This document shows, in pieces, positions 7,297 to 14,050 of a DNA stretch of 17,179 bases. The notes under the pieces are model-generated. The model had not been told where the DNA came from, did not search any database, and was given only the letters and a program-made list of their open reading frames with translations. The position numbers and the translations under genes are program-made. This DNA is from Flavobacterium sp. Its GTDB lineage: Bacteria > Bacteroidota > Bacteroidia > Flavobacteriales > Flavobacteriaceae. The number at the start of each line of letters is the position of its first letter. Within the stretch, counting starts at the first letter, position 1. The stretch lies in the NCBI GenBank assembly GCA_030151255.1, contig JASLED010000086.1, forward strand, positions 1 to 17,179. The letters run 5' to 3'.

Positions 7297-7500
7297 TTCA
7301 TTTTTGCCTTGATGCAAAAACGAAACAAAAAAGTCAAGACTCCAAAACAATTTCTAAAAATGGGCTCCTATTTTCTAAATCATTTAAACTTGCTGCGCTG
7401 CGGACACTAAATGATTCTTAACGAAAAGATGCTTCATTTTTTTAACGAATTTGTTTTGAGGTCGGTTTTAATTTGTCGATGAATTAGAGTTTTTCGCTTT
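7297..7500 (+). repeat. Composite intergenic repeat, copy Y
   Basis: Same three blocks as copy X. Block 1 is at 7297-7342. The hairpin has perfect 9-bp arms AATCATTTA (7378-7386) and TAAATGATT (7408-7416) around a 21-nt loop containing ACTTGCTGCGCTGCGGACA. Block 3 (AGGTCGGTTT) is at 7459-7468. The arms differ in sequence from copy X but still pair, while the loop is nearly identical and the same length. That pattern points to conservation of structure. Confidence 0.7.
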
Positions 7501-7666
7501 TTTCAATGTTTGGACGCTCGTTTTTTACTGTTTTGGGCTATTTTGTTTCTGTAGTTTTAATTGAAATTAACTATATTCGTTTAATTACGAAACTAACTAT
7601 GTTTTGTTATAAAAAAAATTGGTTATAACGAGACAATATAGTAATAAACTTACCTAATAGAATAAA

Positions 7667-8221
7667 ATGGGAATGGTTTTAATTTGCGGTTTAATTTTTT
7701 TGCTAGTTTTTTTTAGCATTGCAGTTGGACTATTTATTTATTCAAAAGAGAAGAATTCTAAAGTTGGTTTGGCAATTTCAATAGTTATGATTGTAATGGT
7801 AGTCTTAGCATTGCTGACCAATACGATTGACGAATTGACCATTTCAAAAAAAGACGTTATTAATGATTTAAAGTATATTGACATTGAGTTAAAAGACGAC
7901 TTTAAAATTACAAATAACAAGGTGATAGGAATGCCAGAAAGAATACAGAAAACAGAAATTGAAATTTCGAAGGAAGATAAAGACAGATTAATAAATGATA
8001 TCAAAAACTCTGCAAATTTCAAATCATTTACTAACGAACAGGAAATAGCTAATGATACTGAAAGTTTGCCATATACGATAAATGGTAAAGTATTTAACTT
8101 TAAGTATCCGAAATTTTATTCAAGAGAAATATTTTCAGAAATTGAGAACTTTTCGACAAGAATATTTTTATCCATTGATAACAATAGCAACACGCTTAAA
8201 TACCAAAAAATTGAAGACTAA
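7667..8221 (+). CDS. Hypothetical protein with two N-terminal TM segments
   Basis: This 184-aa protein is not recognised. Two hydrophobic helices (about 3-24 and 33-51) form an N-terminal membrane hairpin, with the short charged linker YSKEKNSK between them. The remaining 130 residues are hydrophilic and rich in Lys, Asp, Ile and Asn, with no Cys and no evident catalytic motif. The ATG is followed directly by the first TM helix. The gene stands alone between a repeat-rich spacer and the DoxX-like gene, with 288 bp to the latter. Codon and base composition look like the neighbours. It is likely a real but lineage-restricted membrane protein. Confidence 0.75.
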   Translation: MGMVLICGLIFLLVFFSIAVGLFIYSKEKNSKVGLAISIVMIVMVVLALLTNTIDELTISKKDVINDLKYIDIELKDDFKITNNKVIGMPERIQKTEIEISKEDKDRLINDIKNSANFKSFTNEQEIANDTESLPYTINGKVFNFKYPKFYSREIFSEIENFSTRIFLSIDNNSNTLKYQKIED

Positions 8222-8509
8222 AAGCAATAAATCTAATACTAAGCTTTAACTTTACTCAGTTGGTGTAGCCTCCAACTATCTTGACTTGCTTTGTTAAACA
8301 TAATTACCTTACGCAAGCTCAAATCTTTCGGGCTATTTTGGGCTTTATATTTTTAGATTTAAAACGTATATAATTAATACTTATATTAGTGTCAGATTTA
8401 ATAAAATTCAAATAAGTTTTTATGAGACTTTTTTATTTTTTGAAAAAAAAATATGTTGGGTATTATTGTCTTTAAGCATACCTTCAAAACATAAAATCAA
8501 AAAACTATT
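8222..8509. other. Intergenic spacer without a recognised element
   Basis: I see no gene. A small hairpin, AGTTGG (8258-8263) with CCAACT (8272-8277), follows the upstream gene by about 35 bp but lacks a U-run. The rest is very AT-rich and should contain the promoter of the DoxX-like gene, for which I find no exact consensus. Confidence 0.4.
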
Positions 8510-9622
8510 ATGAATATAAAGAAAGAAATAAATAACGCTACATGGTTTTCTAAATTATCATTGGCTTTTTTAGCAATTGTAGGTGCTGTAAATACTGCTC
8601 TATTTATAATTATGCCTCTTTTACCTTATAAACTTTCAAAGTTTATTCTTCCCGCAGGATTTTTGACCTTAGCTTTGTCAATATTATTCTCTATTGGGTT
8701 TTCATTTTATTGGCATAAAAGAAAAAATGTGAGCTCTATAGTATATGTTTCTTGGCTGTCAATATTATTGCGTTATTGGATCGCTTTTTTATTATTGGAT
8801 TTTGGGTTTCAAAAAATATTTGAAGTTAATTTCAATTATTCATATCATATTGATGATTCTTTGGTAAGTTCATTAACTGGGCCAGAATTAACTTGGAAAT
8901 ACTATGGATTTTCTTACGGACTTTCTGTTATTGTTGCTTTTTTTCAGATAATTGGCAGTGTGTTTTTATTATTTAGACGTACTCTTTTATTAGGTGTATT
9001 ACTACTTTTGCCTGTAATATTAAATATTGTTTTGATTAATGTTTTTTATAATATTGGACCGATTACATTATTTACATCTATTTTAATAACTTTAGGGTTA
9101 GTTAATTTATTTTTGCAACACAAAGTTGACATAATACGTTTTTTTAATCAGTATAAAAGTACATTGCCTTCACTTGGTAATAACTTTTTACGTTTAATTG
9201 CTCGATTGTTGTGTGTTTTGATTCCATGTCTATTTGTTGTTTATTATAATTACGATGTTCATCTTTCAAAAAAATATTTTGGTAAATGGAAAGTTGAAAA
9301 AATGATACGCAATGGTGAACTAATTGCTGAAAAAGCTTGGATAAATGATACTTTAGCTTGGAAAACAATTTATATAGAAGAGAGAGGTAAAATGTACTAT
9401 TGTCCAAATCCATATTTGTATGTGGATAGTATTTCTTTATTTATGAAGTATCATTACAATGAAAAGGATCAGCAATTTACGGTTATATCTTACGAAAATA
9501 ATCGAAATAAACCTGATACAATTCCTGTTCAGATTAATAATCTTACTGATAACTCAATGCAATGGAAAATGATTTTTTATAAAGATACCATCCAAATGGA
9601 TTTAAAAAAAGTAAATCCTTAA
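8510..9622 (+). CDS. DoxX-like membrane protein with C-terminal soluble domain
   Basis: This 370-aa protein has hydrophobic segments at about 16-36, 43-66, 79-97, 133-155, 158-180, 183-203 and 225-246. The segment LLRYWIAFLLLDFGFQKIFEV (near residues 86-106) and the following loop and helices resemble DoxX/DoxD-like proteins, a family often tied to redox and stress membrane complexes. DoxX proteins are usually about 130-160 aa. This one carries extra helices and a soluble tail (about 255-370) that begins KYFGKWKVEKM and looks beta-rich, like lipocalin-type or other small beta-barrel domains in bacteroidete membrane proteins. It appears to be a stand-alone gene. The DoxX-like label is moderate, and substrate and function are unknown. 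Confidence 0.8.
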   Translation: MNIKKEINNATWFSKLSLAFLAIVGAVNTALFIIMPLLPYKLSKFILPAGFLTLALSILFSIGFSFYWHKRKNVSSIVYVSWLSILLRYWIAFLLLDFGFQKIFEVNFNYSYHIDDSLVSSLTGPELTWKYYGFSYGLSVIVAFFQIIGSVFLLFRRTLLLGVLLLLPVILNIVLINVFYNIGPITLFTSILITLGLVNLFLQHKVDIIRFFNQYKSTLPSLGNNFLRLIARLLCVLIPCLFVVYYNYDVHLSKKYFGKWKVEKMIRNGELIAEKAWINDTLAWKTIYIEERGKMYYCPNPYLYVDSISLFMKYHYNEKDQQFTVISYENNRNKPDTIPVQINNLTDNSMQWKMIFYKDTIQMDLKKVNP

Positions 9623-9800
9623 TATCATTGTGCGAAAAAGTGAGGTGTAACAGCTTGTTTGCTTAATTTTGTTGAAGATTATTTGCAAAAGCATACTTTT
9701 TAATTGTTTCTGTTTTATATTGATTAGTATAATTTCTAGATTCATTATAACTACACCTCAAATATCTTTACTAAACAGCAACAAAACAACAATTGGAAGC

Positions 9801-10139
9801 GTGATAAACTATAATGGCAAAATATTTAGACCAACGAGTAATACTGAAAATGGAGAAACAACAAATGAAACTGTTTTTTATTACAAACAAGTTGATGCTA
9901 TTTTAACGTCTGACTATTCTGGTGGAAAAATTAAATGTGGTCATTTAATTGGCTTGGTTGACTCTGAAGGAAATATAGAAATGCGTTATCATCAAGTAAA
10001 TAATAACGGTGAACTGATGACAGGAATTTGTAAATCGACTCCAGAAATTCTTGAAAATGGAAAAATTAGACTTCACGAAATTTGGGAATGGACTTCTGGA
10101 GACAAATCAACTGGAAAATCAATTCTAGAAGAACAATAA
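9801..10139 (+). CDS. Small conserved protein, family labelled 'n-acetylglutamate synthase'
   Basis: The 112-aa product from the GTG at 9801 matches, from memory, a family of about 110-aa bacterial proteins with the signatures INYNGKIFRP, NTENGET, SGGKIKCGHLIGLVD, MRYHQVN, GELMTGIC and WEWTSGDKS. Databases commonly call it 'n-acetylglutamate synthase', but no GNAT acyl-CoA motif (QxxGxG) is visible, so the name is doubtful. The family normally begins at the INYN motif, which favours the GTG. The same frame stays open back to a TTG at 9669 and would add a hydrophobic segment (CFCFILISIISRF), giving a 156-aa membrane-anchored version. No ATG is available in between. It converges on the MerR gene with 50 bp between stop codons. 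Confidence 0.75.
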   Translation: MINYNGKIFRPTSNTENGETTNETVFYYKQVDAILTSDYSGGKIKCGHLIGLVDSEGNIEMRYHQVNNNGELMTGICKSTPEILENGKIRLHEIWEWTSGDKSTGKSILEEQ

Positions 10140-10189
10140 AACGTGTGTATAGTTTTGGTCAAGAGATTTAGATTAGCGAGAGTATCGTG

Positions 10190-10555
10190 TTAATCTATTT
10201 CTTGTTCTATATTTGATTTACAAACTGCAATTTGTTTTTTTACTGCCTTTAATTCTTTCATTTTCTCGTCTATTTGCAATAATTTTTTGTTTAAAACTTC
10301 AATTTTTGCTGATTTGGTTAGTTGTTTTTTGTACCAAGCATCTATAACTTCTTTTATTTCTGACAAGGTAAATCCTACGGCTTTTGCCATTTGTATAAAT
10401 CTAAGTTTATCTACAGTTTCATCATCATAATAAACATAATTGTTGGTAGTTATCTCTTTTTTTGTTTGTCCTTTAATTAGTCCGCTTTTTTCATAGAAAC
10501 GAATTGTTCCAATTGGTATTCCTGTTTCTTTTGAGAGTTGATTTATCAATTTCAT
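10190..10555 (-). CDS. MerR family transcriptional regulator
   Basis: The 121-aa protein has a typical MerR winged helix (residues about 2-72): SKETGIPIGTIRFYEKSGLI, then YVYYDDETVDKLRFI and FTLSEIKEVID. A dimerising antiparallel coiled-coil helix follows (about 80-118). It has a single Cys (112) and no metal-binding Cys cluster, so it does not resemble the metal-sensing members. The short C-terminus leaves no effector domain. It is divergent from the alpha/beta hydrolase gene, and a perfect 24-bp palindrome in the gap is the likely operator. Known relatives of this arrangement activate the divergent gene and regulate their own expression. The family is secure, while the inducer is unknown. 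Confidence 0.93.
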   Translation of the reverse strand: MKLINQLSKETGIPIGTIRFYEKSGLIKGQTKKEITTNNYVYYDDETVDKLRFIQMAKAVGFTLSEIKEVIDAWYKKQLTKSAKIEVLNKKLLQIDEKMKELKAVKKQIAVCKSNIEQEID

Positions 10556-10580
10556 TATTCAATTTTAAAAAAAATATATA

Positions 10581-10604
10581 AACCATGAAGTATACTTCAT
10601 GGTT
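10581..10604. promoter_or_regulatory. Perfect 24-bp palindrome, probable MerR operator
   Basis: The left half AACCATGAAGTA is exactly complementary to the right half, with no spacer. The layout resembles known MerR-type operators (ACCTCAAGT-type half-sites). It overlaps the -33 element of the hydrolase promoter and lies just downstream of the predicted merR transcription start, so binding could affect both genes. Confidence 0.75.
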
Positions 10605-10633
10605 GTGGACTACAAAAATAGTATTTATTTTTG
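10603..10633 (+). promoter_or_regulatory. Promoter of the alpha/beta hydrolase gene
   Basis: TTG (10603-10605), a 20-bp spacer and TATTTTTG (10626-10633) match the Bacteroidota TTG/TAnnTTTG promoter. This places the start of transcription near 10640 and the ATG at 10673. It also explains why a TTG at 10631 should not be used as the start codon, because it lies within the -7 element. Confidence 0.65.
10613..10620 (-). promoter_or_regulatory. Candidate -7 element of the merR gene
   Basis: CAAAAATA reads TATTTTTG on the minus strand, an exact TAnnTTTG match. Transcription would start near 10607, so the palindrome at 10581-10604 would sit at about +3 to +26, suited to autorepression. A properly spaced -33 is not evident. 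Confidence 0.4.
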
Positions 10634-10672
10634 CAATTGACTAATAGAACAATCTGCAAAAAAACAGTAAGC

Positions 10673-11548
10673 ATGAAATACACTGATGAAGAACTAATAA
10701 AAACATTGCCTGGTTTTACAAATAACTATGCAAAAGTGAATGGAACGAGGCTACATTATGTGAAAGGCGGACATGGCGACCCTTTAATTTTAATTCCTGG
10801 TTATCCAGAAACTTGGTGGGCTTACCATAAAGTAATGCCTATACTTGCCGAAAAATATTGTATTGTGGTGGTAGAAATGAGAGGAATGGGCAGTTCTGAC
10901 AAACCAGCAAACGGGTATGAGAAAAAGAATATGGCAAAAGACATTTTTGAGCTTGTAAACAAGTTGGGATTTGAAAAAGTGCATATTTGCGGTCATGACA
11001 TTGGTGCTCATGTTGCTTTTAGTTTTGCCTCAAATTTTTCTGAAACAACTTCTAAATTAATCTTATTAGATACGCCGCATCCAGATGCAGGAATGTATCA
11101 ATTACCTATGTTACCTGTTTTTGGAGCAACTTATCTTTATCCTTGGTGGTTGGCATTTAATCAGGTAAAAGAACTTCCGGAACAGCTTCTTGAAGGGCGA
11201 ATGAACATTGTTATAGAATGGTTATTTGCTAATTTATTGGTTGATTCTAATAGCGTTTCTGAATTTGATAAAGCCGTTTATGAATTTGCTTATAATGGCA
11301 AAGATGCAATTAGAGCATCAAACGCTTGGTATCAGGCTTTTCCGAAAGATATTGAAGACAGTAAAACATACTCTAAACTTACTATGCCAGTACTCGGAAT
11401 TGGAGCTAGCGGATATGGAATGTTACAAATGGCATTGCCAAATGTTACAACTATTTTGCAACTTAAAAAAATAGAAGAATGCGGACATTTTATGCTTGCT
11501 GAAAAACCAAATGTAACTGCAAGTTTTATTATTGATTTTTTGGCTTAG
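10673..11548 (+). CDS. Alpha/beta hydrolase, epoxide hydrolase/dehalogenase-like
   Basis: The 291-aa length counts from the ATG at 10673. It has the alpha/beta-hydrolase order: oxyanion segment IPGYPETWW (41-49), EMRGMGSSDKP (68-78), nucleophile elbow CGHDIGAH (106-113) with Asp109 as nucleophile, LLDTPHPDAG (131-140), a cap with NAWYQAFP (217-224) whose Tyr220 fits the cap tyrosine of epoxide hydrolases, and the catalytic base His272 in ECGHFMLAEKP. An Asp nucleophile rather than Ser points to epoxide hydrolases or haloalkane/fluoroacetate dehalogenases. The usual HGxP motif is PGYP here. It is a cytoplasmic detoxification enzyme by inference, probably controlled by the divergent MerR. Substrate cannot be told from sequence. 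Confidence 0.9.
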   Translation: MKYTDEELIKTLPGFTNNYAKVNGTRLHYVKGGHGDPLILIPGYPETWWAYHKVMPILAEKYCIVVVEMRGMGSSDKPANGYEKKNMAKDIFELVNKLGFEKVHICGHDIGAHVAFSFASNFSETTSKLILLDTPHPDAGMYQLPMLPVFGATYLYPWWLAFNQVKELPEQLLEGRMNIVIEWLFANLLVDSNSVSEFDKAVYEFAYNGKDAIRASNAWYQAFPKDIEDSKTYSKLTMPVLGIGASGYGMLQMALPNVTTILQLKKIEECGHFMLAEKPNVTASFIIDFLA

Positions 11549-11568
11549 CTAAATGAAATAATTATTGA

Positions 11569-11576
11569 TAAGTTTG
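11569..11576 (+). promoter_or_regulatory. Candidate -7 element of the alkylation repair gene
   Basis: TAAGTTTG matches TAnnTTTG, 42 bp upstream of the ATG at 11619. The nearest upstream TTG (11540-11542) is 26 bp away, longer than usual, so this is a weak promoter call. Confidence 0.35.
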
Positions 11577-11618
11577 CAAATACAAATTACTATTAACCAA
11601 TTAATACCGCAGTTGTAA

Positions 11619-12416
11619 ATGACAAAAAGAAAGGGAGCGCGCTCTACCAAAGATATACCGAGCGATATTTTACAACAACTTAATTTGGGGCAAATTGAAA
11701 CTGCAAATTTAGTGGAATGGCTAGCTGTTGACCAAAGAATTTTACTTGAAAACCTGCTAAAGCAAAACAATAGATTAGAATATTTGCAACCTATTATTGC
11801 CAAAATTAATCAACTAAAAAAGCAAACTGTAAATACGATAAATGAAACTATTGGAACAACGCTTTTTGAACTAACAACTTGCAACAAAGACCAAGAATTT
11901 CTGGATAGTATTGCAAAACACAATGCAGATCTTGTTCGTTGTTGGGCAACTTACACGATTGGAAAAAATAAAGAGTTAAACGTTGCAGAAACTCTACAGC
12001 AAATTCAAGCTTTTGCGGCTGATAAGCATTTTGGAGTAAGAGAGATTTGTTGAATGACTGTACGACCAAAACTGGTAAGTAATTTGAACGAAAGTATTGA
12101 TATTCTTGCTAAATGGACGGCTAATGAGGACGAAAATATTAGACGCTTTGCAACTGAAGTTACAAGGCCGCGTGGAGTTTGGTGTGAGCATATTGAAACC
12201 CTAAAACAAAATCCGGAATTGGCTTTGCCTATTTTAGAACCTTTAAAATCGGATCATTCAAAATACGTTCAGGATAGCGTTGGAAATTGGTTGAATGATG
12301 CAAGTAAAAATCAATCCGAATTTGTAATAGCTCTTTGCCAACGTTGGGAAACCGAAAGCGATACCAAAGCAACAAAATACATTGTAAAAAAAGCATTGAG
12401 AACGCTAAATAAATAG
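11619..12416 (+). pseudogene. DNA alkylation repair HEAT protein, interrupted by in-frame TGA
   Basis: The single frame from ATG 11619 to TAG 12416 would encode 265 residues but is cut by TGA at 12051-12053. The first part (144 aa) starts MTKRKGARSTKDIPSDIL and ends KHFGVREIC. The second (120 aa) begins at an adjacent ATG (MTVRPKL) and contains NIRRFATEVTRPRGVWCEHI and KYVQDSVGNWLNDASK. Together these match HEAT-repeat DNA alkylation repair proteins (AlkD/AlkC-like, Pfam DNA_alkylation), which remove alkylated bases. The family pattern VRE-x-x-W-x-x-x-R-P puts Trp exactly at the TGA, so TGG to TGA is a one-base change. The downstream frame is otherwise intact, so the lesion is recent, or a sequencing error, or the TGA-ATG junction permits restart to give a split protein. 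Confidence 0.85.
12051..12053 (+). other. In-frame TGA at conserved Trp position
   Basis: The codon sits between VREIC and MTVRPKL, where relatives have Trp. It is followed directly by ATG (TGAATG). It is the only TGA ending a coding frame among the genes seen complete here; the others use TAA or TAG. Confidence 0.8.
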
Positions 12417-12618
12417 CTATATTTTATAAAAACAGTGAGTTAATTGTTTTAGATTATATTTGTAGTTAATACAAATTAATATACTGGTATAGCTCAGAAA
12501 ACTGGTGATTTTTTTGTTACAGTAGATTGATTTTAATGTAAAAAGCATACTGAAATTTATCTTTAACAAAAAAAATAATTTGTTTTATAATTCACAAATA
12601 CAATTTGATTGATAAAAA

Positions 12619-13218
12619 ATGAAATATAGTATCGTTTTATTATTAGCTGTTTTAACAGTTTCTTGTAATTCAAACAAATACGATGAACAAGCATACGATT
12701 TTACATATAAACTAATTATAAAGAACAACGAAGGTTACAGTAAACATTTGCTGAACAATATAAATCATCGAGTTGCAAACTCTCAAAATAATCAAATAAA
12801 AACTTATGATAGTTTGACAAAAAATTATTTGCATTATTTGTCAAAACTTGAACGTGAAATTGAAAAAAACTCATCTGATATTTTTTTCTCTGGAGATACC
12901 TATTCACCAATAAGAAAAGAGTATATAAATAAAACCAATATTTATAAAACCGAAATTGAAAAACTAACTTTTTCTGAGAATTTAAAAAAACGGATTAATT
13001 ATGTTTTAAACTCAAATAATGTTTGCTTAAGCAATAATAATATAGCTGTAGCCGACAATAATGAAAACAATGTATTTGAAAAAAATACAACTTATTTTTT
13101 TTATTTGGACTACTATATTAGGGGCTTTCCAAAATATCAAACACTATCTTATTTTAGTAGTAAAAGAAGGCATATTTTGGAATTGCAAAATGAATATAAT
13201 ATTGTAGAAGAAAAATAA
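12619..13218 (+). CDS. Hypothetical lipoprotein
   Basis: This 199-aa protein is not recognised. The N-terminus MKYSIVLLLAVLTVSC is a typical lipoprotein signal with lipidated Cys16, followed by Asn-Ser-Asn, so it is probably anchored in the inner or outer membrane facing the periplasm. The mature part is rich in Asn, Lys and Tyr and mainly helical in pattern (for example NYLHYLSKLEREIEKNSSD). The C-terminal third carries aromatic stretches (YFFYLDYYIRGF). It has no repeats and no catalytic motif. The gene stands alone, 202 bp after the alkylation repair gene. A TATATTTG match at 12455-12462 could be a distant -7 element, but no -33 was found. Confidence 0.8.
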   Translation: MKYSIVLLLAVLTVSCNSNKYDEQAYDFTYKLIIKNNEGYSKHLLNNINHRVANSQNNQIKTYDSLTKNYLHYLSKLEREIEKNSSDIFFSGDTYSPIRKEYINKTNIYKTEIEKLTFSENLKKRINYVLNSNNVCLSNNNIAVADNNENNVFEKNTTYFFYLDYYIRGFPKYQTLSYFSSKRRHILELQNEYNIVEEK

Positions 13219-13219
13219 A

Positions 13220-13250
13220 TTTGATTCCCAATAACTACAATTTATCTTTG
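13220..13250 (+). promoter_or_regulatory. Promoter of the GNAT gene
   Basis: TTTG (13220-13223), a 19-bp spacer and TATCTTTG (13243-13250) form the best consensus promoter in the window. Transcription should start near 13256, about 50 nt before the ATG at 13306, which supports that ATG over a TTG at 13282. Confidence 0.7.
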
Positions 13251-13305
13251 CCTAATTGCACTAATAGCTTGAAATATTTATTTGGTTTTTAACTTATTTA
13301 CTGTA

Positions 13306-13758
13306 ATGACAAACTTAATTTCAATACGAGAATACGAGCCAAAAGATAGAGATGAAATTATTGACTTGTTACGATTAAACACACCAGAATATTTTGCCGT
13401 TGAAGAGGAAGCTGATTTATGCAATTATTTGGAGAAAGAAAGAGAACTATATTACGTATTAATTTATGATAATAAAATTGTTGGTTGTGGTGGAATTAAC
13501 TTTACAAACAACAAAACAATTGGCAAAATTAGTTGGGATATCTTTCATCCAGAATATCAGGGTAAATCTTTAGGAACAAAACTATTGAAATATAGAATTG
13601 AAAAACTATGCTTACTTGATAGCATTAAAAAAATTACGGTTAGAACTTCGCAAGTAGCTTACAAGTTTTATGAAAAAAAAGGATTTGAGCTTTTAGAAAT
13701 TAAAAAAGACTATTGGGCTGAAGGGTTTGATCTGTATGCAATGGAGTATAAAAAGTAA
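13306..13758 (+). CDS. GNAT family N-acetyltransferase
   Basis: The product from the ATG at 13306 has 150 residues. It shows the GNAT fold order: ISIREYEPKDRDEIIDLL (5-22), a central strand pair with DNKIVGCGGI (55-64), motif A with the acetyl-CoA pyrophosphate loop Q85-G-K-S-L-G90 after IFHPEYQ, and motif B with AYKFYEKKGFELL (118-130). The enzyme would transfer an acetyl group from acetyl-CoA to an amine; the acceptor is unknown. An upstream in-frame TTG (13282) would add eight residues but lies in the leader downstream of a good promoter, so I prefer the ATG. It is monocistronic. Confidence 0.9.
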   Translation: MTNLISIREYEPKDRDEIIDLLRLNTPEYFAVEEEADLCNYLEKERELYYVLIYDNKIVGCGGINFTNNKTIGKISWDIFHPEYQGKSLGTKLLKYRIEKLCLLDSIKKITVRTSQVAYKFYEKKGFELLEIKKDYWAEGFDLYAMEYKK

Positions 13759-13763
13759 AAAAT

Positions 13764-13823
13764 TTGTTCATTTGACTGAAAGTCAGTAAATTGTTTTAAC
13801 CACAAAACATTTACAATGAACAA
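13764..13823 (+). terminator. Nested inverted repeats after the GNAT gene
   Basis: ACTGA (13775-13779) and TCAGT (13783-13787) form a small hairpin followed by AAATTGTTTT. It is enclosed by a larger 9-bp pair, TTGTTCATT (13764-13772) and AATGAACAA (13815-13823). It is a possible weak terminator for the GNAT gene or a branched RNA structure. Confidence 0.35.
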
Positions 13824-13885
13824 CTTTTTAATTCTAATTCATAATGCACAACGGGTATAAATATTATCAATTTTAAAGAAGCTTT

Positions 13886-13922
13886 AATAGTTCCTCCTTG
13901 TAATATACAGGGAGGAACTATT
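13886..13922. terminator. Strong hairpin, probable bidirectional terminator
   Basis: The arms AATAGTTCCTCC (13886-13897) and GGAGGAACTATT (13911-13922) pair perfectly. Pairing continues inward through TTGTA/TATACAG with one G-U, leaving about a 3-nt loop. The region lies between convergent genes (GNAT on plus, 588-aa protein on minus). The GC-rich core is striking in AT-rich DNA. Flanking A/T runs are modest, so termination efficiency is inferred. Confidence 0.7.
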
Positions 13923-14050
13923 TGCAAATACAACCAAGTTAGATCTATTATTATTATCTAAAATCTTCAACTACATACTTATCAATACTAACTGATTATT
14001 AGAAATATCTAAACTTTTTAGTTTTACTTGTAAATTGATAATAAAATAAA

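Larger units (their letters stand above)
7130..7666. other. Gene-free, repeat-rich spacer
   Basis: There is no credible gene. It contains a decayed copy (7156-7221) and a full copy (7297-7500) of the composite repeat described at 301-471. The part at 7501-7666 is plain AT-rich DNA upstream of the next gene, with no exact promoter match. An imperfect TATGTTTTG lies at 7598-7606. Confidence 0.6.
13759..14050. other. Convergent intergenic region
   Basis: There is no gene. It holds the hairpins at 13764-13823 and 13886-13922, plus a long-range inverted repeat TTATCAAT (13979-13986) and ATTGATAA (14035-14042). The last of these is just beyond the minus-strand stop codon and may form part of that gene's 3' end. 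Confidence 0.5.

Noticed and set aside
8255..8277. Second D-arm-like string (CTCAGTTGGTGTAGCC)
   Set aside because: No acceptor stem or T-arm. It is simply part of a small hairpin.
10631..10672. N-terminal extension of the hydrolase from a TTG
   Set aside because: The TTG lies in the promoter -7 element. The ATG at 10673 gives the normal family start.
12484..12510. tRNA-like start (GGTATAGCTCAG)
   Set aside because: It resembles a tRNA D-arm, but no anticodon arm or GTTCRA T-arm follows within 80 nt.
13843..13865. Possible integron attC-like site (CACAACGGGTATAA)
   Set aside because: There is no paired inverse core site, no integrase and no repeated copies after other genes.
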